Below, one piece after another: positions 1 to 11,073 of a DNA stretch of 64,000 nucleotides. Source of the stretch: Drosophila miranda (lineage: Eukaryota; Arthropoda; Insecta; Diptera; Drosophilidae). Made by a program: the position numbers and the translations under genes. The notes below the pieces were generated by a model, which had not been told where the DNA came from, did not search any database, and saw nothing but the letters and a program-made list of their open reading frames with translations. How positions within the stretch are numbered: position 1 is the first letter of the stretch; each line of letters begins with the position of its first letter. The stretch lies in NCBI RefSeq assembly GCF_003369915.1, contig NC_046676.1, forward strand, positions 23,994,001 to 24,058,000, read 5' to 3'.

Positions 1-14
1 AGCGCGGGACTCAC

Positions 15-368
15 CCACAACTGGAGATAATCCGCATGGAACTGCGCTATATAGGACACGGTGCAGAAGACACTGGAGACCACATCGGAGAAAGCCAGCG
101 AGAGCAGGCAGGCCCGAAAGAAAGGGCGCAGTTTCCTCCTGGTGTTCACATAGATGGTGCTGAGATTTCCAAAGAATGCCATCAGAAAGAGGGCGCCCAC
201 GACGCACATAAAGGCATTCCGCTTGAAACGATTCAACTGGCTGAGGTCCTCCACGAAGATGCCCGGATAGGGCTCTCTCGCAGGACTCTCCGTCACTGTG
301 GTGTTCTTGCCCAAGGCCCATTTCAAGTACAGCTCCAATTGCTTCCACGTGTAATGCAAGAGCGCCAT
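15..368 (-). CDS. Rhodopsin-like GPCR, first coding exon (partial gene)
   Basis: The exon encodes 118 residues from an ATG at 368 to a splice donor (TGG|GTGAGT) at 15/14; the rest lies beyond the left edge. The visible part has an N-terminal ectodomain with a glycosylation site (NTT, residues 22-24). Transmembrane helix 1 (about residues 52-73) ends in the class A signature GN (Asn68, position 1.50). After a short basic loop, helix 2 carries LAFSD (Asp95, position 2.50). These two landmarks indicate a class A (rhodopsin-like) receptor in the plasma membrane; ligand class cannot be read from this fragment. From the neighbourhood it may be the orphan amine-like receptor CG13579 of D. melanogaster, but that is memory of map position only. 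Transcribed on the same strand as nord, which lies upstream of it. Confidence 0.72.
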
Positions 369-1630
369 TTTCAGCTGCGCCCACAAGTACGCAACAGTTT
401 TTCCGCGAGCACGCACTCCACCAACCTCGAAAGCGTTGGCATCAAAACTGTCGAAAGATTTACAACAGATATGGGCTTTTAACTCCGGCTACCTACCGCT
501 ACCGATTGGCTTTTATGTTATAGTCCTAGTATTATCGCTTCGTCGGAACCCGCTTATCGGGCGACATCCCAGATAGCTATCGGTTGTCATTGTTATGCGC
601 ACCCCGTTGCACATCCCATCAGGATGAATTGAATGGATGAATGATGAATGAATGGTGATGATGATGATGATAGTGGTAATCGCAGAATATTGATCCAATG
701 CGTTGTACATACAGCTGAGGTCAACATAATAGTAAGTTGTTTTTCTTGGTCGTCTATATTTTTGAATATAATACTAGAATAATCGTACATGGAAGATGGA
801 GGATATGTGATTGCAATGACTTTTCCAATTTCTCAAGTAAAAGATTGTTGAACACTTAGATTTGAGATAGCTTTCATTTCATATTTATTTGCGACATTCT
901 CTTGGATTTTTCTCCATATATAGCACATTTGTTTATTGTCCACCTTAAGTTGCACAAGTTCAGCTTCAAAAAAATACAACGCCTTCAACGCACATACATA
1001 CATATACATATACATATATATTCGTAAAGGTATATTTAATATATGTGGTATATAGTAATATATAATTATGCTTAGCTAAAAAATACACGCAAATTCTTTG
1101 ATTACGGATTAAACTTAACAGCAAAAGCCTAGAAAAAAGTACCTAAATGTAAACTATTTGTAAGAGTGCTAAACTAAATATCGAAAAAACGATTACATAT
1201 ACGCGCAGGCAGGCAAAAGGAAGGCAAACGAAACATTTTATACAAACATTTATAGAGCTAGCTACGGTCGAAATTACAAAACTAAGCACTCGAAAATACT
1301 TGGAATCTGTTGGCAAACATAAATCACATACTCGCACAGACACGCGCACACAGATACTGACATACTGACAGATACAGTTACAGACACAGACAATCACTCA
1401 CACAACATTTGCCACGAACATATGTATATTTGCATAGGTGTATAGTATAGTCTTTTAACCAGCGTAGTATTGGTAGTAGATAGTTTTTTTAGATAGTTTA
1501 GTTATCATATAGTAGGTATAGTAGATTAGGTAGCTTTACAACGACGGATAGTTTCTTGCTTTATTTGTGGTATTCGTATTTGTGTTTTTATAGTTGCAAA
1601 TGCAGCGAAGCTTTTAGTGTTGGGGCCCAG
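369..1630. other. Spacer: GPCR 5' leader/promoter side and nord 3' UTR side
   Basis: No coding region is supported. The left part is upstream of the GPCR start and should hold its leader and promoter. The right part is downstream of the nord stop. It contains a short (GAT)n run near 655-672, an ACATAT-type run near 1000-1020 and CA-rich sequence near 1325-1400. Short ORFs here are low-complexity and uncoupled to splice sites. Confidence 0.6.
1560..1565 (-). terminator. Candidate nord polyadenylation signal AATAAA
   Basis: On the minus strand AATAAA occurs about 65 bases after the nord stop codon. It is the first canonical hexamer downstream of the stop; usage is inferred, and later signals could also serve. 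Confidence 0.4.
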
Positions 1631-4600
1631 TTAGTAGTAGGATTCGTGGGATCCATCCAGGCACTGGCTGGACATGTGGATGGTGAGCGTCTGATAGGGA
1701 AGCGGCTTGCCCATGCTCAAATTGGCCGTCACATAGACGAGATAGCTGGAGCCGGGCATTAGGTTTAGTATGGTCTCCGTTTCGATGTTGTCGGCGCTGT
1801 AAAGAATCGCAAAGGTTATAAGACATGACAGATGCACTGAATCTTCGGCTTGCCTTTGCTGCCTCTCCCGACAGGTCATCCACTGGAAGTTCTTGTACTG
1901 CATCACCTGCTTGGGCACAAAGTCCATGCAGTAGTTGGTGGAATCCACAACGCTGCGATTACGCTGCGGCAGATTAAAGACAATGATGCAGTAGCTGCAA
2001 CGAAGGGAGAGCAAACGTGGCTATTGGAGAACTGTTATTCCGATTACTGGTATTTTTATTGATCTACCTGAGATCCCGCTCATCGGGTGAACCGTTCCAG
2101 GCTATGGTCGCTCGATTGCATCTCGTACGCACATTGAAGACGCTGATATTCAGCGGCAGCTCCGGGAGATCTCTAAAGAGATGCTCACTGCTCACAGCCA
2201 CCTGCAGGAAGGGGGAGAACTATTGCTTAGCCGGGGGCTCACCAAAAAGGGGCTTTTTCATCCATCCTTACCAACACTTTCTGGGCACGCACCGCCTCGT
2301 CCTCGTTGCTGGGCTCGAAGCGCATCAGATAGCGTTCGCCGGGCTGGACCCCATCCTGCCGAAGATAGGTGGGTCGGTAGAAGGCATCCGATCTGACTAC
2401 CTCATTTCGCTGGCGCAGCAGGTTGACTCGAATCTCACTGCCCGAGCAGGGAAGAAACAAGTGGCGCATATACGCCGGTGGCGGCTCCGTCTGCGGCACC
2501 TTGAAGCTGTATACCTGCATCCCGTGCTGCCCGCCGATCTTGAGCAGAGTGAGCGACTGCTGCCGCAGGGCCATCGGCTGGGTGCGGTTGAAGCTCACCT
2601 GGCTGCTGCTCAGCAGCATCGTGAGGTTCTGGCGACTCTGATGGACCCCGTAGAGATCCAGCTGGTAGATGCTCTTGGGCAGCAGGCGGCGGAGCACTTG
2701 CTGGCGTCTCTTCCCAGTGCACACAATGTGAAGATTGTGGCGCGGATTTAGGCGACGCTCGCGCTTTGGAGGCGAGCCCCAGACCAGATCCAGGGGACTG
2801 CCGCCGGTGGAGCAGCCAGAGGCTTTTGGATGATTTTGCTCCACATAGGCCCCAACGGCCTGGCAGAAGTTGTCAAACGGATTGCGGAACGACGCTGTCA
2901 CCATGCGCTGGATGACCAGACAATAGTGCATGGCATGGTAATCGAATTTGCTGCAAGGGAAATCGAAGAAAAAGGGATTCAGGCTGTACATTAACATAAT
3001 TCAGCATTTCCACTCACCTTCTATCCCATTTGACCACCATTTGACGCTTTCGCACCCGATTGTGGGTGCGAATGTGGATGCGATGCGTTTCGTTGAGCAG
3101 CGGCCACGACTGCTGCGGATGCTCTGCCAGGGCGTCCACCTTCAGGGCGCCGGCCTGTCGCGCCTGGACAAAGAGATCGTACTGGCCGGCGAGGGCGCAG
3201 GGAAGCACGAGACTGCCCACAGCAATGCCAGGGCCAGGTGTAACGGCTGCTGGTCGCAGTACATTCGCTGCGGATCGGGCCATTTGATGATCACGATGAT
3301 GAGGTTGTGGTTGAGACAGTGCTGGGACAGTGCTTACCTGTTTGATTGTAGTACATCTTGCGGCCCACGGTCACCGAAAAGAGAATCGTCAGCGGCGTCG
3401 AGGCGTTCAGGTTCAGCACAAATCTGCAAGACGAGAAGAAGGAAGACGAAGGCGTGTTCAGACGATGGGACGGACTAAGTGAGCTGTTAACGCCCTTTGT
3501 CAAAAATGATGACACTAAATTATCACACGCAATTTGTTCTGACTGACGCCTGTGGCTCTGTCCCGAGTCCGGCAAATGAGTCAGCAGGTTTTGGCTATAC
3601 TATACCCTATCTAAGGCACTTTGATTACTATATATATATGTTCATTCGAAGTAGGAACTTATTTGAATGGCCATGAGTGCCACACGAACCAATCAGTCGC
3701 ATTATTGGGGTTTTAAAAACTTAAAGGAGTGTATCGTTGCTTGAAAATATTCAAGGAAGAACGAAGAAAGATAATCACTCCATAAATGGTAACAAAGTCA
3801 AACCAGACCGTATTTAAAGAGTATCCACACTTTGCCTTGCCTCACAAGCAACTTGTATTTGTTTGTCCATCGCCTTGATGCTGTTGCAACATTGTTGCAG
3901 CCAAAGATTGAGTCCAAGTAGTCTGTGTTGCTGCCTGATGGAAGTTCTTTCTGCATTGTAATTAAATAAGAAATTTACGAGCAGTTTTTCTAATGACAAA
4001 CAACGGCAAAGACAAATGACCGGCCCGATACACCCACACAGGTCCTTATATGATGGGCAGTATAGGATGCAGGATGCAGGATGCAGGATGCAGGATGCGG
4101 GACGCAGAGGATAGCTATTGGCCATTGCAGCAAATGACTCATTGACTTGGCTTATGGCCGTTGGCCATCTCAAGTTTTATTTTTATGACCAGCTACTTCC
4201 GGCCAACGCCATTTGCCCAGCACAGTCCTCAAGCGGCGCGCCCCCGCAGCAGAAGGATGTTCATGTCCGTGGACATGGATGGTATATATGCATGTTTTTG
4301 GCTGGTCTGCCAAAAGGTTCTCTCTCTGGCATTCCCCGGCCCAGCACCAGGCCACCAGCAGAAGAGTGATGGAGTGTTTTAATGCATTCGACCATTGTTG
4401 GGCGGCGGCGCCGCAGCGACTGAGCCAATATTTGCTTTAATTTAAGCCTCGCATGTTGCAATTGCATTGTTTGCTGCCACTGCCACTGCCGTTGCCATTG
4501 CTGTTGCTGCTGCCACTATCCTTGTTGTCGGCCATCTGATGACAGCAGTCAATTATATAAGGCAAACATCAGCCAAAGACGAAAGTTGAATGCGCTCGAT

Positions 4601-7600
4601 GGGCAATGATTTAATGGATTATGTCCAATCCGACTCATCCGACCCATCCCACCCATCCGAGAGCATAATGGACTCGGAATGGCTGCGAGAGTGCCATAAA
4701 TTTCCCAAACTCCCAAGGAAGATGACTCAGGACAACCCAGCTCCAGCTGCCGATATGCTGCAGCACTCGTATGTAGGGTGTCGGGCAGGCACATCACATG
4801 CAGCGCAGGATTCACAGACATGTGCCCCACGCAGTTGACTACCCATCGTTCAGCGTGACAGACAAAATGTGGTCGAATTACCAGAGTGCGATCTGCCGTC
4901 CTCTTCTGCTGCTGCTGCTGCTGCTGGTGGCACTGGAAAGGGTACTCGTCGTGTATGCCATAGTGAATCCCTCAAATGACACAGCCAACACGGTGATTTA
5001 TATGCTGCCCGCCAAGGATCTGGGCCCAGAGACGTGGCGTGCAGGGGTGGACTGCCTGGACAGCTTTTCCCAGATCTTCTTCTACCGGCATCCCAGGGAA
5101 CGCTTCACCCGCTCCTATAACCTAATGCTGACCAATGCCTTCAACCTGTCGACGCCCGCGGATCAGATCCAGGAGGGATTCCACAAGCTCATCAACGAGG
5201 CGGTCACCCAAGCGGGGGAGCCGCATCGCTCGGAGCTTTTTCAGCTGCGCGTCGTCTCCGACCACATGAGCCACCAGGAGAAGAGCAAGAACTTCGGCGA
5301 GCTGCTCCTGGCCGACAACTATGTGATCATTGTGGACACCGTCGAGCGCCTCCTCAGCCTCATGAGCCGCTATGTGAGCCAGATGCGCTCGTGGAATCCA
5401 GGCGCGCGCTTCCTGGTGCTCTTCCACAATCCCCAGGTGCACAACCGACCTTGGCGCGTGGCCTCCCAGATCTTCAGCGAACTAATGCACAGCTTCTACG
5501 TGCACCGCGTTGCTCTAGTATACGCGAACTCCTCGATGGACTACAACCTGCTGGTGAACGACTACTACAGCAACGTCGACTGCCGCATCCTCAGTGTCCA
5601 GAGCGTGGGCCAGTGCCACGATGGCCAGCTCTTTCCCAACCCCAATGCCGTGCACGCGGCCATGACGGACTACATGACTGGCTTCAGTCCGAAGAACTGC
5701 ACCTTCTTTGTGTGCGCTTCCGTCTCGGCTCCTTTCGTCGAGGCCGACTGTATCCTGGGGATCGAGATGCGGATATTGGGATTTATGCGCAGCCGATTGC
5801 AGTTCATGGTGAGTCCAAACGATATTCCAAAATCTGCTTCATTCCGTATTCTTTCCCTCAATCAACTAGATAAATCAGACGTGCAGTCTGGAATCTCGGG
5901 GGGAAATGGACAGTTCTGGGAACTGGAACGGCCTGCTGGGCAAACTAACAGATGGCGAATGCGATTTCGTGATGGGAGGCTACTATCCCGACAACGAGGT
6001 GGCAGAGTTCTTCTGGGGATCGGACTGCTACCTGCAGGATGCCCACACCTGGTACATCAAGGTGGCCGATCGCCGGCCCGCCTGGCAGGCTATGGTCGGC
6101 ATTTTCGAGCCGAGCACCTGGATAGGCTTCATTGTGGTGCTCCTGATCAGTTGGCTCTTCTGGTTCGCCCTGGTTAGCCTGCTGCCGGAGCCGGAATACT
6201 TCCAGCAGATCAGCCTGACGGCCATCAACTCGCTGGCGGTGTCCATATCGGTAGCCGTCCAGGAGCGGCCCGTGTGCCAGACCACGCGTCTCTTCTTCAT
6301 GGCCCTCACCCTGTACGGCCTGAATGTGGTGGCTACCTACTCGTCCAAGATGATAGCGACCTTCCAGGATCCCGGCTATCTGCATCAGCTGGATGAGCTC
6401 ACGGAGGTGATGGCCGCAGGCATACCTTTTGGTGGGCACGAAGAGAGCCGCGACTGGTTCGAGAACGACGACGACATGTGGGTCTTCAACTCGTACAACG
6501 TTTCGCCGGAGTTCACGCCGAAGACGGAGAACCTGCTGGCCGTGAAGTGGGGAAAGCGCTGCATCCTCAGCAATCGCATGTACACGCTCCAGAGCGCCCT
6601 CGCGGACGACATATTCGCCTTTCCACAGAACGTCTTCACCAGCCCCATCCAGATGATCATGAAGGCGGGCTTCCCCTTCCTCTACGAGATGAACAGCATC
6701 ATCCGGTCGATGAGGGACGTGGGCATATTCCAGAAGATAGACGCAGACTTCCGCTACAACAACACCTATCTGAATCGCATTGCCAAGATGCGTCCCCAGT
6801 TCGCCGAGAAAGCCATTGTCCTCACCACGGAGCACCTGAAGGGTCCCTTCGGTATCCTCGGTGTGGGAGTTCTCTGCGCCTCCGTCGCATTTCTGGGCGA
6901 GCTAATGATTCGCTATTGGCCCTTCAGGCTGCAGGTCAAGCAGCAAAGTGAAATCTCTGCTACTCCGCGTACTCGTCGCACTCGCAGGAAAAGGACCTCT
7001 CGACATTTGCGGAGGAGCCAGTGGGAACGGCAAGTTCAAGTGGCTCCAGTCATACGATTTACGCCAGTCAAACGACGCAAAGTTCTCTAGAGACAATAGG
7101 GAATGTATTTGGATTTGGTCTTGAATTGGGATTGGGATTGGGATTGGATAGATAGACAAGCAAGGCAGAAGGCAAACTAAAACAAACTACGAGGAGTAGC
7201 TGCCCGCTTGGGCTGCGATAAAAATTGACTCAATTCCCATAAATTTGCAATTGAGAGACAACCCCAACGCGGTCTTCCTTGTCTTCCTCCTCGTCGCTGT
7301 CGTTTGCGTCGTCTGGTCTGGTCTGGTTCTGCGTCTCGTGTCTCGTGTCTGGTCTTTGGTCTGGTCTGGTCTGGTCTGGCCTGGGTCTGGTCGCTTCTGT
7401 TACTTTTCACGCGAAATACTTAAAATCAGAGACAAAATTCTATTTTTGCAACTATCACGAGAGAAGACAACAAAAATGAACAGCAGAAGCAGATGCAGGC
7501 AGGCGGGCGGGGAGTCTTACAGCACCCCTTGTTGGGCGGCAGCCACCACCCCTGGCACTCCACTTTCCGCAAATTGACAATCAGCTTCTGCTTCTGCTTC

Positions 7601-10600
7601 AGCTTCAGCTTTTCCCAGCAGGAAAAACTCCAAACCGAAAACAGAGATAAAGAACAAGTTAAGGAGCCATTCCTATAAGTAGCACATTCGCTGATTGCAC
7701 AGTCCCTGTCCCTGTCCCTGTCCCTTTCCGTCCCGTATATAAGAAAAAGTCACTGCATCCAAACAAATATCTCTTCTAGTACCTAATCGGATTGAACAAG
7801 TTTTGATTTGAAAATACTCGTATCTCGTATCACACATAATGAGTGAAAACAAATTCTTTTTGTGGAGAAAAAAGCAAAAAGCATATTGGAAATTACTTTG
7901 AAAATTTGAATTAAATCTATAATAAATTCTGAGGAAAGAAATTCCTATAAATCTGTTATCGCTTTGAAAATTTCTTTGGAATTTACTCTTCTGCCGGAGA
8001 ACATATTGTTCCCTTTTTGTATCTGATACAATTTGTCATCAAGTGCAACAATGGCTTTCAAAAGAAATTTCCATCCAATAGGATTACTATTTGGTGTAAA
8101 TAAAGTTTGATTTCCACTCGTATTTCACTTTGAATCTTGTCTGTCTGCTACTTATTTCTCTATTATTTGATATCTCTATTATGCCGCAACATACCGATCC
8201 TATGAATGAGTCAGACCCATAACAATGCCACACAGAAATGGACAGAGGAGCCACACTCAATTACTCACACCGAAATGGGCGCAGTGAGCACTTAGTGGCT
8301 CCTGGCCCCCTACCTTTCGTTCTTTCTGTTTGGCGAAATTTTAGACTATTGAACTATGGCGCTGAAGTACCTACTCGTACTACCCATTTGCCTTGCCTCA
8401 GTGTGTCTGACTAAGAGAACTCTCAGCCCCAATGCGTCTCAACACAAATCGAGCGACGACGCTTCGCGACGCCCCTGTGTCTGATATGTTCGTACGGTTC
8501 GGTTCTATTCTGATGTCGATTCTGATGGTGATGCTGATTCTTATTCTGATTCCGATTTCAGTTTCAGTCTGCTGCCGTCTCGGCCGAGTATTTTCGTACT
8601 CTGGCCAGTGCTATAAATACTATACTATACCCACTGTAGGAGATATTCTCTGGCGACGCAGAAAGTTGCTCCGAATGATGACGATGACGATGCCGCTGAT
8701 GACTCTGATGTTGATGTCGATGTCGATGTCGATGTCGATGATGGGGCAATGGGTATTGTACGAAATTTCTGCGGCAAGGTCTGTGCTGTTTCACTCAAAA
8801 AAACAAAGAATTATGCACAGCTTTTTATTGCAAATTGTTGCCGTAGCTGTAGCTGCTGCTGCTGTGTTGCGGTGTGGTGGCTCCTTTGATACGCTTACAA
8901 ATAAATAGTTTCACGCCATAAAGCAGGGAACGAGAGCACAGAGAGAGAGGTGTGGGAGGAGACTGTCGGCCAGGGCAATAAAAGTTGTTTACATCGCTTG
9001 AGCCTGCGGCGCACATAAAAATGCAACAACAACCCAAAAAACAACATCAACACATTAACAGAGTTTTGTTTTGATATCCTGTAGACATACAAATGTGCCA
9101 GGGAAGGGTATACTCGAATGGAAAGATCTTCGATAAATCTGGTAAGACCTAAGAAATGCCGAGATATACATATATTGGATCGTAGTATCCTTGATAAATA
9201 GCAAATGACTTATGTAAGGGGTATCCCAGAGTCGAGGTCCAAATGGTGGCCACTACCTGGTGCCTATTGTGGTGCGGTTCTGTTTTGATTTGAGGCCGCG
9301 CTGGCTGGATTGGATGGTTGTCTGAGTGGCTGCCGCAACTAGAGAGGATAGCGGATGCTACAGGTGGCCGCTGTGGCGCGGTGGTTTGGCAGCGAATGAT
9401 CGAATTGGGAATTGGAATTGTGCCGTCGAATTAAGTCGTTAAATTAATATTTATGATTTGTTTGCGCAAAAATATTAACGGCTGGCAAGCAGTTGATTGG
9501 CAGGGACCCAGAGGGAAGGCAGGCAGGATATGCGGATACGAACGATACGAGCGATGCCAACCGGGTGGGACATGCACTTTGAGGCGGATCGTTGCTGATT
9601 CTAGCAAAACTCTTAATGACTGCACGCGCCATAAATTGCGCTCGCGACTCTGGCGACCGACTCGCTCCTTTTCACACGCTCCGCAAACTGGCAACTCGAG
9701 ACGAACATCACGTACTCGGAGTCTGACTCTGACTTTGGCTCTGGCTCCAACTCGCACTCTGGAGACTGGAGCTGGATACTGGATACTGAATACTGGATAC
9801 TGGAGATGTAGTCGGTCAATTGGAGCACTGCCGGGTCGCGCGACTCTGAAACTCAAGAGAGAACCACTAGTAGTCGTACTCGTACCTCCAACAAAATGAA
9901 GTAGAAATGGCTCCGAAAAAGGAGATGGCGACAAACCACGACATTAATTTAAATGTTTGCTAGCTGTTTGCTGTATGGCATGCCGAATGATCGAATGTTA
10001 TACGAGCCATAAGCCAGGGGTCTCTAGTTCCTGCAAACCGTCGAACGGAGAGCACGTCCATTGGAGATGATGGAAATGAAAATCCCTGGCCCGACGCAGG
10101 CCTGCCTAAGCGAAAACGTGACGGGCCCAAGGCCCAAGCCCAGGTCCAGGCCCCGTCAAAGCAATGAAACTCGGAAAAAAGAAAAATAACATTGCTCATA
10201 CGCCACGTGTTACGCTGAAGTGCCACAGTGGTGTGGCGCGGCGCTCATGGGACACTCGTGGTTATCAAAGGGAATTCAGATTTTAGTTTGCAGAGTAGGC
10301 TTGCAAGTTCTTGACTCTTTAATAAAGAAGTATTCCATTGCATTCCATTTGACTCAAATAAAAGACGTATTCTCACAGCAGTAATGAGATATCAAGTAAA
10401 AATTTTCCAAATATATAGCCAATTTTTCAGGGAATCCCAATCCAATGTGCCAATATGTGGCAGCAGCTGTAAGGCCAACAAAAACCCGCACACTAGACCC
10501 ACAAAAAGAGGCAGAGACAGACACATGCCCCTGTGTGCACGTACTTATATGGGCTACTGTACAAAAAATCTGGCTCTGGTTTGAATTTTTTTTTTGGGCC

Positions 10601-11073
10601 AGCCACACGTCGTGGTTATAAATTATTTTTCCCCTGCTCGGTTCTTGCTCGGTTTTCTTTGGAGGCGCCCCTAGGTTTTTGGCGTTGGACATCTTTCGTG
10701 TTTGTTTGGCCATAATTTGATTTGTGTGACAGGCGGCGTCGCCATCGCACTTAGCCATATTACAAGACCGCGTCACTACCCGCTACCCCACTTACCGCTT
10801 CTTCTGCCGCCCCTCCAGGGCGATATGCACGGGCACATCCACATACAGGTCCTCCACATCATCGATGTCCTTCAGCAGTTTGCGGTATCTCTGCAGCTTC
10901 TGACATCGCGCCGTCGCCGACGTTGGCACCGGACCGGGCATCGGGTGCACCGGCGATGACAGCTGCCCGGATGGGCCCATGATGATTCGATTGCTGGCCA
11001 GCGGCATGTGGGAGATCTCCGCCAGAAGCGAGCCACTGAGCAGCAGCACCAGCAGCAGCAAGAGTCCTGGCAT
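1631..11073 (-). CDS. nord: Nord, secreted NDNF-family fibronectin type III protein
   Basis: Coding exons on the minus strand: 11073-10796, 3423-3338, 3267-3018, 2950-2272, 2201-2068, 1994-1854 and 1796-1631. Phases agree throughout and give 577 residues, close to the roughly 580 I expect for Drosophila Nord. The start at 11073 is the first ATG and opens a signal peptide (residues 1-18, leucine-rich). The 2950-2272 exon starts with an FN3-like strand containing DYHAMHYCLVIQ, aligning with the IQYCVVIN strand of vertebrate NDNF. The last exons form the C-terminal FN3 domain with paired cysteines (RCNRATIAWNG, YCIIVFN, ending MSSQC). NDNF proteins are secreted; fly Nord was found in a memory screen and is reported to modulate BMP (Dpp/Gbb) signalling in the wing. 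Glycosylation sites include NAS (99-101) and NQT (119-121). Oddities: the last intron appears to use a GC donor, and intron 1 hosts an ionotropic receptor gene on the other strand. Confidence 0.85.
1797..1853 (-). other. nord: 57-nt stop-free intron with GC-AG ends in nord
   Basis: Between the exons ending CAGCAAAG and starting CGCCGAC, the minus strand reads GCAAGCC...TTATAAC...TTTACAG. It has a strong 3' end and a branch-point-like TTATAAC but a GC rather than GT donor. It is 57 nt with no in-frame stop, so unspliced RNA would add 19 residues. Removal joins RQQ to SADNIETET, which fits the NDNF family better than the 19 inserted residues. Confidence 0.6.
4065..4100. repeat. Tandem 7-mer GGATGCA, about 5 copies
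   Basis: Four perfect units followed by one GGATGCG unit. Being 7 bases long, it cycles through all three frames and produces a spurious repeated peptide on the minus strand. It lies in nord intron 1, upstream of the receptor. Confidence 0.9.
4554..4561 (+). promoter_or_regulatory. TATA-like element upstream of the ionotropic receptor
   Basis: TATATAAG lies about 300 bases upstream of the receptor ATG at 4867, on the same strand. No strong initiator is seen at the usual 25-30 base distance and several upstream ATGs would fall in the leader, so this is a weak promoter candidate. Confidence 0.3.
4867..7090 (+). CDS. Ir60a: Divergent ionotropic receptor (iGluR-related), probable Ir60a orthologue
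   Basis: Two exons, 4867-5808 and 5879-7090, joined over a 70-base intron (ATG|GTGAGT...AATCAG|ACG, phase 0), give 717 residues. A leucine-rich signal peptide opens the protein. The iGluR-like ligand-binding S1 half runs across the splice site (VEADCILGIEMRILGFM, then LTDGECDFVMGGYYPD). M1 is about residues 395-416 (WIGFIVVLLISWLFWFAL), then a pore segment, M2 about 453-470 (FFMALTLYGLNVVATY), an S2 lobe, and M3 about 638-661. This is the insect chemosensory IR architecture: a dendritic cation channel that normally pairs with a co-receptor. The glutamate-contact residues of true iGluRs are not apparent, as in most tuning IRs. The gene is nested antisense in nord intron 1. A 56-residue C-terminal tail is unusually basic (18 Arg/Lys). 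The family call is firm; the Ir60a identity rests on map context and memory. Confidence 0.8.
7311..7392. repeat. Imperfect GGTCTG / TCTCG-type tandem array
   Basis: About 80 bases dominated by GTCTG and GGTCTG units with interruptions (TCTCGTG). It lies just downstream of the receptor stop codon, in its probable 3' UTR or flank. Confidence 0.8.
7702..7726. repeat. (GTCCCT)n hexanucleotide repeat
   Basis: Four near-perfect GTCCCT units in nord intron 1. Confidence 0.8.
8710..8744. repeat. (GATGTC)n hexanucleotide repeat
   Basis: About five GATGTC units following degenerate GAT-rich sequence. It is the source of spurious Met-Ser frames on the plus strand. Confidence 0.75.

Larger units (their letters stand above)
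3424..4866. other. nord intron 1, part downstream of the nested receptor
   Basis: Non-coding on the evidence available. It holds the GGATGCA tandem repeat, a TATA-like element at 4554 and the 5' flank of the ionotropic receptor. No other gene is supported. Confidence 0.6.
7091..10795. other. nord intron 1, part upstream of the nested receptor
   Basis: Contains the receptor 3' UTR and about 3.5 kb of non-coding DNA rich in simple repeats: (GGTCTG)n at 7311, (GTCCCT)n at 7702 and GATGTC-type runs near 8700-8745. The longest plus-strand frame (8432-8908) is built mainly from such repeats and has no recognisable domain. Nothing else is supported. Confidence 0.6.

Noticed and set aside
2017..2751. 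244-codon plus-strand frame over nord exons
   Set aside because: Antisense shadow of the FN3-coding exons, which carry clear NDNF-family similarity and splice sites.
5887..5905. Alternative receptor acceptor at GTGCAG (5881-5886)
   Set aside because: It would shift the frame and lose the transmembrane core; AATCAG at 5873-5878 keeps phase.
5945..6835. 296-codon open frame antisense to the ionotropic receptor
   Set aside because: It mirrors the receptor exon codon structure, has no domain or start context, and is explained by GC-rich third positions of the real gene.
8432..8908. 158-codon Met-rich frame in nord intron 1
   Set aside because: Mostly translation of GAT/GTC repeats (MSMSMSM); hydrophobic appearance is a repeat artefact.
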